Shown: positions 21,076 to 30,674, counted from the stretch's first letter. The stretch is DNA of 64,000 nt from Aliidiomarina halalkaliphila (GCF_007096385.1 NZ_VJWL01000004.1:124001-188000); one strand, 5' to 3'. The notes: generated by a model not told the origin, from the letters alone. Program-made: numbers and translations.

Positions 21076-21801
21076 ATGCGTATACCTCGGATTTATCACC
21101 CGGCACCTTTAGCCGGACTGCAACAGGTGACCCTCAGTGACGACGCCAGTCATCACGTGGGTCGCGTGTTGCGTATGCAACCGGGCCAATCGCTCGAACT
21201 GTTCGATGGCAGTGATGTGCGCTTCGCCGCAACCATCCTCCATGTCAGCAAGAAATCCGTGCAGGTTGAAATTAACGACAGCATCACCGACTCGCGCGAG
21301 TCCTCATTGGAGATTCACTTAGTTCAGGGAATTTCCAAAGGCGACCGCATGGACTTTGTATTACAAAAATCCGTGGAGCTCGGTGTTACCTCCATAACCC
21401 CAGTGTTCACCCAACGCTGTAATGTAAAACTCAACCAAGAGCGCCTTGCGAGAAAACAAGATCAGTGGCGCAAGATTGTGTTGGGGGCTTGTGAACAAAG
21501 TGGCCGCAATTGGGTACCTCAAGTGCGCGACGCTCTCGCCCTGCCGCAATGGCTACAAAACGCAGATACAAGCCAACGGGTGATTCTCGATCCTTATGCG
21601 CAAACGCGCTTTCGTGACATTCCTCGAAGCGCCGCGTATACCTTAATCATCGGCCCCGAAGGTGGCTTCACTGACGACGAAGTTCAGTTGCTCAGCGACC
21701 ACCAATGCTTAGGGGTGCAGATCGGGCCGCGTGTTCTGCGCACAGAAACTGCCGCACTTGCGGCCATAACTGCGTTACAATCTCATTTCGGCGATTTCTA
21801 A
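21076..21801 (+). CDS. rsmE: 16S rRNA m3U1498 methyltransferase RsmE
   Basis: RsmE methylates N3 of U1498 in the decoding region of 16S rRNA using S-adenosylmethionine. It has 241 residues, with an N-terminal PUA-like domain (opening RIPRIYHP) and a C-terminal SPOUT/trefoil-knot domain. The knot shows LIIGPEGGFTDDEV and GPRVLRTETAALAA, the cofactor-binding signatures. It lies between metK and gshB, the order seen in E. coli relatives, and starts 20 bases after the metK stop. Confidence 0.96.
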   Translation: MRIPRIYHPAPLAGLQQVTLSDDASHHVGRVLRMQPGQSLELFDGSDVRFAATILHVSKKSVQVEINDSITDSRESSLEIHLVQGISKGDRMDFVLQKSVELGVTSITPVFTQRCNVKLNQERLARKQDQWRKIVLGACEQSGRNWVPQVRDALALPQWLQNADTSQRVILDPYAQTRFRDIPRSAAYTLIIGPEGGFTDDEVQLLSDHQCLGVQIGPRVLRTETAALAAITALQSHFGDF

Positions 21802-21813
21802 AAGGAGCCTGCT

Positions 21814-22770
21814 ATGTTGCGCGTCGCGATCGTAATGGATCCCATTGCTACCGTTAAAACCTACAAAGATACGAGTTTTCGCTTGGCCCTCGAAGCTCAG
21901 GCCCGCGGTCATGAGTTAACGTATTTAGAGATCGGTGACTTATTTATCGAGAACGGCAGCCCGTTTGGGCGTGTGCGTTCACTCGAAGTGCGCGACCAAT
22001 TGGACGATTTTTACACCCTAGGTGAAAGCCGTGTAGAAGCGCTAGGCAGCTTCGATATTATTTTAATGCGCAAAGATCCGCCCTTTGATATGGAATTTGT
22101 ATACGCCACCCACATTTTGGATCTAGCAGCACGGGATGGTGCATTCGTAGTCAATCGGCCGCAAAGCCTGCGAGATTGTGGCGAAAAACTCTTCACCGCA
22201 TGGTTCCCAGCATTAATTCCAGCCACCATTGTGAGTCGTGATAGCCAACAAATTCGTGAATTTTACGCCCGCCACAAAGATGTTATCGTGAAACCACTCG
22301 ATGGCATGGGTGGCGCGTCCATTTTTCGGGTCGACGAATCCGGTTCGAATCTCGGCGTGATTATCGAAACCCTCACCGATCACGGCAAACGATTCGCGAT
22401 GGTTCAAGAGTACCTTCCGGCGATCAAAGATGGCGACAAGCGCATTATTTTGGTGAATGGTGAACCGGTTCCATACTCCCTGGCTCGTATTCCTTCGGCG
22501 GGAGAAACACGCGGAAACTTGGCTGCCGGCGGCAGTGGACGTCCACAACCATTAAGCGAATCTGATTTCGCCCTCGCCCATGCAGTCGGTCCTATCCTCA
22601 AAGAAAAAGGGCTGTATTTGGTGGGCCTGGATGTGATTGGTGATCGCATTACTGAAATTAACGTGACCAGCCCCACTTGTATGCGTGAAATCGAAAACGC
22701 CTATGATATAAATATTGCTGCCCAGTTATTTGAGGCCATCGAAGCGGACCTTTCCGCCAATAAACACTAA
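21814..22770 (+). CDS. gshB: Glutathione synthetase
   Basis: GshB condenses gamma-glutamylcysteine with glycine in the second step of glutathione synthesis. The 318-residue protein begins LRVAIVMDPIATVKTYKDT, typical of the family. It has the ATP-grasp core: VKPLDGMGGASIF for the nucleotide loop, RIILVNGEPVPYSLARIP, and GLDVIGDRITEINVTSP with metal ligands. AAGGAG sits before the ATG. It is 12 bases after rsmE and continues into yqgE and ruvX, probably one operon. Confidence 0.97.
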   Translation: MLRVAIVMDPIATVKTYKDTSFRLALEAQARGHELTYLEIGDLFIENGSPFGRVRSLEVRDQLDDFYTLGESRVEALGSFDIILMRKDPPFDMEFVYATHILDLAARDGAFVVNRPQSLRDCGEKLFTAWFPALIPATIVSRDSQQIREFYARHKDVIVKPLDGMGGASIFRVDESGSNLGVIIETLTDHGKRFAMVQEYLPAIKDGDKRIILVNGEPVPYSLARIPSAGETRGNLAAGGSGRPQPLSESDFALAHAVGPILKEKGLYLVGLDVIGDRITEINVTSPTCMREIENAYDINIAAQLFEAIEADLSANKH

Positions 22771-22796
22771 TTTTTTGAGCAAAGGCATGGTTATCT

Positions 22797-23402
22797 GTGA
22801 GTAAAAGCACTCGAAAAACCCAAAGTAGTAACGACAGTACGGATTTTAACAGTCTGCAGAACCACTTTTTGATTGCGATGCCTGGCCTCAATGACCCTTT
22901 CTTTCAGCGCAGTGTGACCTACATCTGCGAACATAACCAAGAAGGGGCCATGGGGCTGATGATCAATCAGCCGGTGGACATGACGGTGGCCAAGCTGCTC
23001 GAACAAATCGAAATTGAAGTGCCCACCGACAAATATTTGCAAATGGCGCATGTGTATACTGGCGGCCCTGTGGCCACGGATCGTGGCTTTGTATTGCATA
23101 CGCCCCAGCCAGGGTGGCGCAGCAGTTTGCAACTAGGCGATGACATTATGATCACGACGTCGCGGGATATTCTGGAGTCACTTGGCTCTGAACAAGCGCC
23201 GCCTCATTTTATTTTGGCCCTTGGTTATGCGGGCTGGGATCCGGGTCAGTTAGAGCAAGAGATTGCCGATAACAGTTGGCTGACCATTCCCGCTGACGCC
23301 GACCTCTTGTTCAATACGCCGACTCCGGAGCGCTGGAGCAAAGCCGCAGAACGACTTGGCTTTGATATTTCACAACTGTCGAGTCAGGCAGGCCACGCGT
23401 AA
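22797..23402 (+). CDS. yqgE: YqgE/AlgH family protein (UPF0301)
   Basis: A 201-residue member of the UPF0301/AlgH family, whose biochemical role is not settled. It shows the conserved [29 protein letters not shown] and [13 protein letters not shown] motifs and the [16 protein letters not shown] stretch. The start is GTG at 22797. Compared with E. coli YqgE it has about 18 extra N-terminal residues, and no closer ATG exists upstream of the conserved core, so the start is less certain. Its stop overlaps the ruvX start by one base (TAATG). Confidence 0.92.
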   Translation: MSKSTRKTQSSNDSTDFNSLQNHFLIAMPGLNDPFFQRSVTYICEHNQEGAMGLMINQPVDMTVAKLLEQIEIEVPTDKYLQMAHVYTGGPVATDRGFVLHTPQPGWRSSLQLGDDIMITTSRDILESLGSEQAPPHFILALGYAGWDPGQLEQEIADNSWLTIPADADLLFNTPTPERWSKAAERLGFDISQLSSQAGHA

Positions 23403-23815
23403 TGAGCGTGCTCAGTTTTGACTTTGGCACTAAAAGCATTGGCGTTGCCGTTGGCCAAGCCATTACTGGCACCGCCACGCCCCTTACGGCGCTCAAAGCC
23501 AAAGAAGGGATTCCCGATTGGTTGCAGGTCGAAAAGCTGATCAAGGAATGGCAACCCACGCTTTGTGTGGTGGGCTTGCCACTAAACATGGATGGGACGG
23601 AACAGCCGCTCACGGATCTCGCACGCAAGTTCGCTAATCGCCTCCATGGCCGTTTTGGTGTGCAAATTCATCTGCAAGATGAACGTCTCACCACCACCAG
23701 TGTGCGCGAAGCCTTATTCGAACGGGGTGGTTTTCGCGAGCTGCAAAAAGGCCGCGTCGATAGCGCGGCCGCGTGCCTTATTTTGGAAGATTACTTCGCA
23801 TCCTTATACGAATAA
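23402..23815 (+). CDS. ruvX: RuvX/YqgF family putative Holliday-junction resolvase / rRNA-processing nuclease
   Basis: A 137-residue RNase H-fold protein of the YqgF family, essential in E. coli and implicated in 16S rRNA 5'-end processing. The first strand carries the catalytic Asp in [22 protein letters not shown] and the final [12 protein letters not shown] supply the other acidic residues. It is coupled to yqgE through a TAATG overlap. It ends 7 bases from the convergent phoH gene. Confidence 0.94.
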   Translation: MSVLSFDFGTKSIGVAVGQAITGTATPLTALKAKEGIPDWLQVEKLIKEWQPTLCVVGLPLNMDGTEQPLTDLARKFANRLHGRFGVQIHLQDERLTTTSVREALFERGGFRELQKGRVDSAAACLILEDYFASLYE

Positions 23816-23822
23816 TCCCCCG

Positions 23823-25208
23823 CTATAAATTTTCTTCAGCATATTGCGCCAAGCTTGAGCGCACCACGCCATTGAGATTCATAGTTGAGCTACCATGGTA
23901 ATTTTTAAAGCGCTCCACAATGTAGGTGAGGCCCGAGGTCACCGCGGTTAAATAATAAGAATCGATTTGCGCTAAGTTCCCCGAGCAAATAATTTTGGTG
24001 CCAGCACCGCAGCGGGTCACGATAGTTTTCAACTGCGACGCCGTTAAGTTCTGCGCCTCATCGAGTAACACCACGGCATTTTGAATGCTGCGACCACGCA
24101 TAAAGTTTAACGACTTAAACTGAATGTTGGCTTTGTTCATAATGTAATTCAAACTCGATTCCATGTTTTCGTCTTGCTTGTGCAACACCTCTAAAGAATC
24201 GGTAATTGCCGCCAACCATGGCGCCATTTTCTCTTCTTCGGTACCCGGTAAATAACCAATAGATTCGGCTATTTCTGGCGTATTTCGCGTTACAATAATT
24301 TTCTCGTATAAGCCCTTTTCAACCACCTGCTCCAACGCAGTGGCAAGCGCCAATAGCGTTTTCCCACAGCCTGCAGGGCCAGTTAAAATCACCAAGTCTT
24401 GCGTTGGGTCAAGCAGAGCATGCATGCCCATGGCTTGGTAAATATTTTTCGGTAAAATGCCCCAGGCACGCTGGCTCATCAGTCGCTCGCGACCAATATC
24501 CAATAGTTTTACATGGGTGTCAGTGAAGCTTTCTACGCGGGCAGCAAAAGTTTCCGTTTCGTCGAGTAAGTACTCGTTGGGATAAACCGCGGGGAACAAT
24601 TCCCGGGCCACGTAGTGATAAATATCGCGCCCATCTTGTTCGGTCTTCACATCTTTTACGCTATCCCAGAAATTGCCTTCAAACGTATAAAAGCCTTTCG
24701 CCAACAGGCGAATATCGTCGATTAATTGGTCGGTGCGATAGTCTTCGACTAACTTCACCCCAGCGCCTTTTGCCTTCAGGCGCATGTTGATGTCTTTCGT
24801 CACTAACACGACTTTACGTGGGGCCCGATCCGCTTGCAGTTGCAATGCGGTTTGAATAATCCGATGATCATTTTCGTTCAGCGACAGCGCACTTTCGGTT
24901 TGGCGCAATTGGTAATCGGGAAAGATTGAGAGGTGCCCTTGTGCTTGATGTTCTCCGGTGACACGAGTCAGCGGAACCCCCGATATAATTTGCTCTGGTG
25001 TTGCTTCATGGAGCGCTTCTTCCAAGGCGCGAATAGCCACGCGGGCGTCGCGACTGACATCTTTCTGACGATCTTTGATGTGGTCAAGTTCTTCTAAGAC
25101 CACCATGGGAATCACAACGTTATGTTCTTGAAAGTTAAGGAAAGCGAGAGGTTCGTGCAAGAGGATATTGGTGTCGAGGATATAGTACTTGGGCCCAGAT
25201 TCACTCAT
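23823..25208 (-). CDS. PhoH family ATPase with N-terminal PIN domain
   Basis: A 461-residue fusion of a PIN RNase domain (DTNILLHEP at the start, with later acidic residues) and a PhoH-type P-loop ATPase. Walker A is GPAGCGKTLLAL and Walker B is VVLLDEAQN. Related PIN-PhoH proteins act as ATP-dependent RNA helicase/RNases, but the role in gammaproteobacteria is not settled. I chose ATG 25208 because AGGT lies 7 bases upstream; the TTG at 25223 and ATG at 25220 extend the frame but carry no better site. It is divergent from rluA. Confidence 0.93.
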   Translation of the reverse strand: MSESGPKYYILDTNILLHEPLAFLNFQEHNVVIPMVVLEELDHIKDRQKDVSRDARVAIRALEEALHEATPEQIISGVPLTRVTGEHQAQGHLSIFPDYQLRQTESALSLNENDHRIIQTALQLQADRAPRKVVLVTKDINMRLKAKGAGVKLVEDYRTDQLIDDIRLLAKGFYTFEGNFWDSVKDVKTEQDGRDIYHYVARELFPAVYPNEYLLDETETFAARVESFTDTHVKLLDIGRERLMSQRAWGILPKNIYQAMGMHALLDPTQDLVILTGPAGCGKTLLALATALEQVVEKGLYEKIIVTRNTPEIAESIGYLPGTEEEKMAPWLAAITDSLEVLHKQDENMESSLNYIMNKANIQFKSLNFMRGRSIQNAVVLLDEAQNLTASQLKTIVTRCGAGTKIICSGNLAQIDSYYLTAVTSGLTYIVERFKNYHGSSTMNLNGVVRSSLAQYAEENL

Positions 25209-25303
25209 AAGTGACCTCATCAATTGTTGTTGTTTTATTTAATCATAGACCAATCAAATGAAGCTGGTATGACAAATTTGAAAATTTTTTTACAGTTACT
25301 TTC

Positions 25304-25312
25304 TGCTATGAT
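25304..25312 (+). promoter_or_regulatory. Candidate extended -10 promoter for rluA
   Basis: TGCTATGAT is a TGn motif joined to a good -10 hexamer, about 43 bases before the preferred rluA ATG. The -35 region is T-rich without a clear match. Confidence 0.5.
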
Positions 25313-25354
25313 ACGCGCTCGAATTATCGGCTTCTCCAAGTGAATGAAAACACC

Positions 25355-26005
25355 ATGTTTGTGTATAACCCACCGCTCGATCCTTGGCTCACCATGTTGT
25401 GGCGGGATGATGATTTCATCGTCTTCAATAAGCCTGCGGGACTCTTGTCAGTGCCGGGAAAAGCGCCTGAGCACAAAGACAGTTTGATTCTGCGCGTACA
25501 GCGGGCATTACCGAGTGCGCGCGTGGTGCATCGACTCGATATGGCGACATCAGGAATTATCGTGATGGCATTGCACAAAGAAGCGCAAGGCAAACTCGGC
25601 CAACAATTTGAGCGTCGTCAAGTCACCAAACATTATCGCGCGCGTGTGTTTGGGCACATGGAAAACGATGCGGGGGAAGTCGCACTGCCATTGCGCTGTG
25701 ATTGGCCAAACCGTCCCAAACAAATGGTGTGCACTGAACAGGGAAAATCGGCACTCACGCGTTTTCAGGTGGTCAGCCGCAACGCTAACACCACCGATGT
25801 GCAATTGTTTCCCGTCACTGGACGTTCACATCAGTTGCGAGTCCACATGCAACAACTCGGGCATCCAATCTTAGGGGATCGGTTATACGGAACCGCCGAC
25901 TCAATCGCGGCCGCCCCGCGTTTACTGCTGCATGCGGAGTTTATTGCCTTTCGCCACCCGCTAACGGGAGCAGAGCTGGAGTTCTACTCGCCGCCACCTT
26001 TCTGA
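25355..26005 (+). CDS. rluA: Dual-specificity tRNA/23S rRNA pseudouridine synthase RluA
   Basis: RluA isomerises U746 of 23S rRNA and U32 of several tRNAs to pseudouridine. The catalytic Asp lies in HRLDMATSGI; NKPAGLLSVPG, the GRSHQLRVHM loop and HPILGDRLYG confirm the family. From ATG 25355 the protein has 216 residues and aligns with the E. coli N terminus (NPP-x-PW). A GTG at 25340 is an alternative start. It is convergent with the J-domain gene, and the two 3' ends overlap by 22 bases. Position next to djlA/lptD is conserved with E. coli. Confidence 0.95.
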   Translation: MFVYNPPLDPWLTMLWRDDDFIVFNKPAGLLSVPGKAPEHKDSLILRVQRALPSARVVHRLDMATSGIIVMALHKEAQGKLGQQFERRQVTKHYRARVFGHMENDAGEVALPLRCDWPNRPKQMVCTEQGKSALTRFQVVSRNANTTDVQLFPVTGRSHQLRVHMQQLGHPILGDRLYGTADSIAAAPRLLLHAEFIAFRHPLTGAELEFYSPPPF

Positions 26006-26367
26006 CGTCGCTGTTGACGAATACGGTCGTACAATGCTTGTACTTCTTGCGCCGCTTGCTTCGCTTGCTCTTTGCGTTCGGCTGACGCGTCATTGGGTAA
26101 CCGATCCGGATGACAGAGTTTCATTTTTTGGTGATAGGCTTTTTTTAACTCTCGATCGCTTACCTGCGGGCTGACTCCAAAAAACTGATAAATTTCCGCT
26201 TCCGTAAATCGTGCTGAGGCTTTCCCTTGCGCACTGTTTTGACGATGGCTTTGGCCACGCTCATTGGCGATTCTATCGATCCAATACCCTAACAGAAAAC
26301 CCAGAATTGCGCCGAGAATGCGCCCTGCCGCAAAGCCTAAAAGGGTTCCAAGCAAACGTCCAAACAT
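25984..26367 (-). CDS. Short DjlA-like membrane-anchored J-domain protein
   Basis: A 127-residue co-chaperone-like protein. Residues 4-30 form a glycine-zipper-like membrane helix (repeated G-x3-G spacing). Residues about 55-115 form a J domain with the HPD triad at 86-88, the signal that stimulates DnaK ATPase. Gene order next to rluA and the lptD cluster is the place of djlA in E. coli. DjlA there has about 270 residues, with a TerB-like domain between membrane helix and J domain; that domain is absent here. It starts 1 base after the murU stop, so it is probably expressed with murU-amgK. Confidence 0.85.
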   Translation of the reverse strand: MFGRLLGTLLGFAAGRILGAILGFLLGYWIDRIANERGQSHRQNSAQGKASARFTEAEIYQFFGVSPQVSDRELKKAYHQKMKLCHPDRLPNDASAERKEQAKQAAQEVQALYDRIRQQRRQKGGGE

Positions 26368-26368
26368 A

Positions 26369-27061
26369 TTAGTCCTGCTTTTGATTGAATTGCGGATTCA
26401 GTTGGCGGTTCAATTGAGTGAAGCGTGCCGGTGTGCCTACATCCGTCCATAATCCTTCATGCAGTTGGCCACTCAATTTGTCCTGGGCTATGGCATGAGT
26501 TAAAAATGGTCGTAACTTCAGGAAGCCCGGTGCTGCGCCAGCGAACAGCCGCGGCGACAGAACACTCATGCCGCTAAATGTGTAATGCGGATGATCTTGA
26601 ACGCGATCCGCCAGCAAGCGAAAATCGCCATGAGGATGATGCTCTGGATTTTCAACCAAAACTAAATGGCCCAAGTCCTCACCTAATGCTGTCGGCAACT
26701 TCCGAAAGTCGAAATCAGTAAAGATATCGCCATTGATCACCCAAAAGGGCGCCTCAGGATCCTCATGCTGCAACAAGGGTAAGGCCTGAATAATACCCCC
26801 TGCCGTTTCTAAGCCACCCGCCGGTTCATGGGACCAAAAAATACGGGCACCCCACCGGGAGCCATCGCCAAAATAGGATTCGAGTTGTTCCCCAAGCCAA
26901 GCCGTATTGATCACAATGTCGCGCACACCTGCCGCCACTAACTTCTCCAAGTGCCATTGCAAAAGAGGTTTTCCGGCAACCTGAAGGAGTGGTTTTGGCG
27001 TGGTGTCGGTTAATGGGCGCATACGTTGACCGCGCCCAGCGGCAAGAATCATCGCGCGCAT
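26369..27061 (-). CDS. murU: MurU-type N-acetylmuramate-1-phosphate uridylyltransferase
   Basis: A 230-residue sugar-1-phosphate nucleotidyltransferase. It opens with AMILAAGRGQRMRPLTD and TPKPLL, the nucleotide-binding signature, followed by ETAGGI and VINGDIFTDFDF with the metal-binding Asp. It closely follows Pseudomonas MurU, which makes UDP-MurNAc from MurNAc-1-phosphate during cell-wall recycling. Its partner kinase gene amgK ends at the preceding base, which supports this over a glucose-1-phosphate enzyme. The pair lies beside lptD, as in Pseudomonas. Confidence 0.9.
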   Translation of the reverse strand: MRAMILAAGRGQRMRPLTDTTPKPLLQVAGKPLLQWHLEKLVAAGVRDIVINTAWLGEQLESYFGDGSRWGARIFWSHEPAGGLETAGGIIQALPLLQHEDPEAPFWVINGDIFTDFDFRKLPTALGEDLGHLVLVENPEHHPHGDFRLLADRVQDHPHYTFSGMSVLSPRLFAGAAPGFLKLRPFLTHAIAQDKLSGQLHEGLWTDVGTPARFTQLNRQLNPQFNQKQD

Positions 27062-28084
27062 CTACATGGCTCCTGTCGCTTCGCGACGCTCATGAATCGC
27101 CGGCTGAATGCGTGTGACCAACCAATCATGATAATCAGCCAGATCCGAATGCTCCGCAGCCACATCAACCAGATACTGCACCGTATTGGGAATATCCCCC
27201 AAGTAGCTCTGTTTGCCATCTCGGTGATATAAACGAGCAAAGATACCACTGGCCTTGGTATGGCGTTGCAGCCCCATCCAATCAAACCATTCCTGCCATT
27301 GCTCCGCGCTTACTGAAGTATCCAATAAGCCCCGATCTTGCAGGAGTTCGCGACACTGTTGTGACAATCGTTGCACAAAATCTGATGGCCAGCGCACATA
27401 ACAATCCCGCAGTAACGATACTGCGTCGTAGGTAATTGGCCCGGTGACTGCATCTTGAAAGTCAATCACCCCAATGGTTTGCGAGGGTGTCAGCATTAAA
27501 TTGCGACTATGATAATCCCGATGCACGCCCACGCTCGGTTGCGCCAAGGCTTGGTGTACCATGCGTGCGGATACCCGCTCCCACAATTTTTCTTCCGCCG
27601 GTGTAAGCGTCAATTGTAAATGTGTACCGAGCAGCCAATCTCGGAACAACCCATTCTCCCGCTCTAGTAATGCGCGATCATAGGGCGGGATAGCCCCTTT
27701 GCGATGTTCAGTGACGTGCATAATGGCAGGAAGCTCCGCCAACGCGCGGGCATACAACAAAGGCGCGGACTCGGCGGTTAATGCGCTATGGAACAATTGA
27801 TCGCCAAAATCTTCGAGCAGCATCATGCCGCTGTCGTACTGGGCACCAATCACCGCAGGAACATGAACGCCTGCCTCTCGATATGCCTGTGCCAGAGAGA
27901 TAAAAGGCTCCAATGATTCCGGGGGCGGGGCATCCACTAAAATCCAGGTTTTCTTTGCCTGAGCATCGTGTACGCGAAAATACCGCCGAAAGCTTGCGTC
28001 TCCCGCTAACGGGGCCACTTCCATGTTTTCATGTCCTAAAACCTGAGCCACCCAATGGTGCAAGGTTTGCGTTCGTTCCATCAT
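27062..28084 (-). CDS. amgK: AmgK-type N-acetylmuramate/N-acetylglucosamine kinase
   Basis: A 340-residue member of the aminoglycoside phosphotransferase fold. The catalytic loop is HRDYHSRNLML and the metal-binding Asp is in GVIDFQDA. AmgK phosphorylates the anomeric carbon of MurNAc (and GlcNAc), feeding MurU. I chose ATG 28084 because GGAG lies 6 bases upstream; the frame extends to 28132 without a ribosome-binding site. It is divergent from lptD and directly adjacent to murU. Confidence 0.9.
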   Translation of the reverse strand: MMERTQTLHHWVAQVLGHENMEVAPLAGDASFRRYFRVHDAQAKKTWILVDAPPPESLEPFISLAQAYREAGVHVPAVIGAQYDSGMMLLEDFGDQLFHSALTAESAPLLYARALAELPAIMHVTEHRKGAIPPYDRALLERENGLFRDWLLGTHLQLTLTPAEEKLWERVSARMVHQALAQPSVGVHRDYHSRNLMLTPSQTIGVIDFQDAVTGPITYDAVSLLRDCYVRWPSDFVQRLSQQCRELLQDRGLLDTSVSAEQWQEWFDWMGLQRHTKASGIFARLYHRDGKQSYLGDIPNTVQYLVDVAAEHSDLADYHDWLVTRIQPAIHERREATGAM

Positions 28085-28209
28085 GACGTGCTCCAAGAAA
28101 ATAAAAATGTTCGCCAACAGGCTAGAACGCATCTTAGCAAATAGCCCGCAGAAGGAAATTGCTTTATCATACCTGCCATGATCTCAACCTTGGACGTAAG
28201 CCTGTTTAC

Positions 28210-30555
28210 ATGACGTTTTCGTTTCGCCCATTTGCAAGCACCTGTCGAACCATCTTGCGCGCCCTCATCGGGGCGGGTTGGGCGTCCCTGCTCGTCGGTG
28301 TGAGCTATGCCCAAGAAGCCGCGGAACTGTCGCCAACCACTTCTCCCGTTGGCCCACCTGCTGATCAGTGCCGCGTACTACCCAGTTGGTTACTCGAATT
28401 GCCAGCACGTGGTGAATTGGACGGCAACGCAAGCGAACTTGAAATTCGATCATTTGCAGATCGCACGCAAATTGATCGTAACCGATTTGCCACCATGGAA
28501 GGAAATGTTCAACTGATCCAAGGTGATCAATTCTTACGGACTGACCGAGCACAACTGGATCAATTAACAGGGAAACTCAGTGCGACCGGCGGACTCGTTT
28601 ACAGTGATGGCTACATTGCGGTACGGGCAACCGAATTCCATGCGGACAGCTTTGAGCAAGCCGTGCAAATAGTAGATTCAGAATATGTCCTTATCCCAAC
28701 TGGGGCCATCGGCCGAGCCGGGAAAATTGATATTCAAGCCGCCAGCGGCAGCCGCGAGGTAACCTTACATCAAGGTACGTTCACGACCTGTCCGGGGGAT
28801 CGCCCAGCATGGCAAATTCGCGCCAGTGAAATTACGGTGAACGAGAATGAAAGCTGGGGTACGGCGCACCACGCTCAGTTTCGTATCTTCGATGTACCTA
28901 TTTTATATATTCCACGCTTTAGTTTTCCGGTCACCGACGAACGCAAGAGTGGCTTTCTCTACCCGACGATTCGCAGTTCATCGCGCAATGGTTTGGAAGT
29001 AGAAATCCCCTATTACTTAAACTTAGCACCCAATTACGATATGACCTTGAGCCCGCGCCTGATGAGCGAACGAGGCATCATGGGTGTGGTTGAAGCCCGT
29101 TACCTTACCCCAAGCCACGAAGGCAGCACCTATGTGGAGTATCTCGATTCAGATACCAGTACAAGCGGCAATAACAGTCGCTCATTGTGGCGGGTAGAAC
29201 ATGCCACCGAGATTTCCAGCCGTTGGTCGAGTTACCTTGATATCGCACAAGTGAGTGACGTGGCCTACATCAACGATTTTGGGGCACCTTTTGCCAACCG
29301 CGCCGATCCAAATTTATATCGGCGGGCGCAATTCGACTATCGCGGCAATCAAACCCGTGCACAAATTCAAATTGAAGATTTCCAGATGCTCGGTCCCTAT
29401 CGTGCGCCTTACCGCACGCTGCCGCGAGTGAGTGTGCAACATGAAGAAGGGATCTCAAATAATTTAACCGCGCATCTGCACAGTGAATTCAGCCATTTTC
29501 GTAATCCGATCAACAATTCCGACTATGCCACCCGTATGCATGTGGAGCCGAGCTTGCGCTATCGTGTCGTGCGTCCAGCATGGGATTGGACCGCAGACTT
29601 GCACTACCTTGTCACCCATTACGAACAATCGTCTGAGAACCCTGCGCAAGGCTCCACCACTCGCGCATTACCGCAGTTTCGCTGGCATGGGCAAGTGAAT
29701 TTAGAGCGTCAAAACACGAAGCGCGAAGGGTTCCAAACCCTCACGCCGCAAATTCAGTATCTGTATGTTCCATTTCGCGATCAAAACCGCATCGGCATAT
29801 ACGACACTATTTTGATGCAGGATAACTATCACAGTTTGTTCCGTCCGCGACGCTTTACTGGGCTCGATCGCATCGCCGATGCCCATCAAGTTACCATTGG
29901 CGCATCCACTAGCTTCTTTGATGCTCACGCCGAAGAATTAATGCGGTTTAGCTTGGGGCAAATTATCTATTTAGATGAAAGCCGTACGCAACTCTTCGAT
30001 GAAACCAGCCGGATTACAGCCAGTAACTCCGAGGTCGCGGCAGAACTGGATTTTCGTTTAAGTTCACGTTGGTTCGCGAGCTCCGCCATTCAATATGATA
30101 CCGATTTGAGCCTCGTGCGGAAAAGTCGCGCAGCCATTGAGTATCGTAAAGATGATGGGAACTTGATACAGTTAAACCATCGTCGCGTTCGAGGTTTAGT
30201 CGGTACGAGTGAAGAAGTTGAGCAAGCGGGTTTCCTTGGAACTTGGGCATTGGCCGACGATTGGCGCGTAGCAAGTCATTGGTATCACGACCTACGCTCC
30301 AACCGTGCGATGGATGCCGCCATTGGTGTGCAATACGATCGTTGCTGTTGGTCTGTTCGGGTAAGCGCATATCGTCGCGTCGACCGTAATTTTGAATTCT
30401 TACAGCCTGGCGAGCCGTTACCACCAGCGGAGTTTGATACCGGCGTGAGTCTACAGTTTATTCTAACTGGGCTGGGTAGCTCCGGTCCTGGCATGCTCGA
30501 TATGCTCCAGCAGAGCATTTTTGGCTACCGCAGACCGTTTTATTTGAACAATTAA
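28210..30555 (+). CDS. lptD: LPS-assembly outer-membrane protein LptD
   Basis: LptD with LptE inserts lipopolysaccharide into the outer leaflet. The 781-residue protein starts with a signal peptide ending near SYAQEA; I use ATG 28210 because it opens this signal, while the frame reaches back to 28159. The N-terminal OstA-like jellyroll follows, then a large beta barrel. Four cysteines sit where the essential disulfides form: Cys54 near the mature N terminus, one in TTCPGDRP, and the adjacent CC near the C terminus. It heads lptD-surA-pdxA-rsmA-apaG-apaH; its assembly chaperone SurA is next. Confidence 0.96.
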   Translation: MTFSFRPFASTCRTILRALIGAGWASLLVGVSYAQEAAELSPTTSPVGPPADQCRVLPSWLLELPARGELDGNASELEIRSFADRTQIDRNRFATMEGNVQLIQGDQFLRTDRAQLDQLTGKLSATGGLVYSDGYIAVRATEFHADSFEQAVQIVDSEYVLIPTGAIGRAGKIDIQAASGSREVTLHQGTFTTCPGDRPAWQIRASEITVNENESWGTAHHAQFRIFDVPILYIPRFSFPVTDERKSGFLYPTIRSSSRNGLEVEIPYYLNLAPNYDMTLSPRLMSERGIMGVVEARYLTPSHEGSTYVEYLDSDTSTSGNNSRSLWRVEHATEISSRWSSYLDIAQVSDVAYINDFGAPFANRADPNLYRRAQFDYRGNQTRAQIQIEDFQMLGPYRAPYRTLPRVSVQHEEGISNNLTAHLHSEFSHFRNPINNSDYATRMHVEPSLRYRVVRPAWDWTADLHYLVTHYEQSSENPAQGSTTRALPQFRWHGQVNLERQNTKREGFQTLTPQIQYLYVPFRDQNRIGIYDTILMQDNYHSLFRPRRFTGLDRIADAHQVTIGASTSFFDAHAEELMRFSLGQIIYLDESRTQLFDETSRITASNSEVAAELDFRLSSRWFASSAIQYDTDLSLVRKSRAAIEYRKDDGNLIQLNHRRVRGLVGTSEEVEQAGFLGTWALADDWRVASHWYHDLRSNRAMDAAIGVQYDRCCWSVRVSAYRRVDRNFEFLQPGEPLPPAEFDTGVSLQFILTGLGSSGPGMLDMLQQSIFGYRRPFYLNN

Positions 30556-30674
30556 TTTCGTGGGCCATGGAATTATTTAATGGTTTTAGACTCCATAGTT
30601 CCAGTTCACAACATCGAAGTCGACCGGTTCGTTCTTCGATTTTTTGCAAGCACACAGAGAAGATTGGAAGCTTT

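Noticed and set aside
22786-22803. Five-codon frame (ATG to TAA) overlapping the yqgE GTG start
   Set aside because: It is short and probably chance, though it makes the exact yqgE start a little uncertain.
28155-28195. GGAAATT upstream of lptD as a sigma-E -35 element
   Set aside because: No matching -10 lies at the 15-17 base spacing needed for sigma-E.
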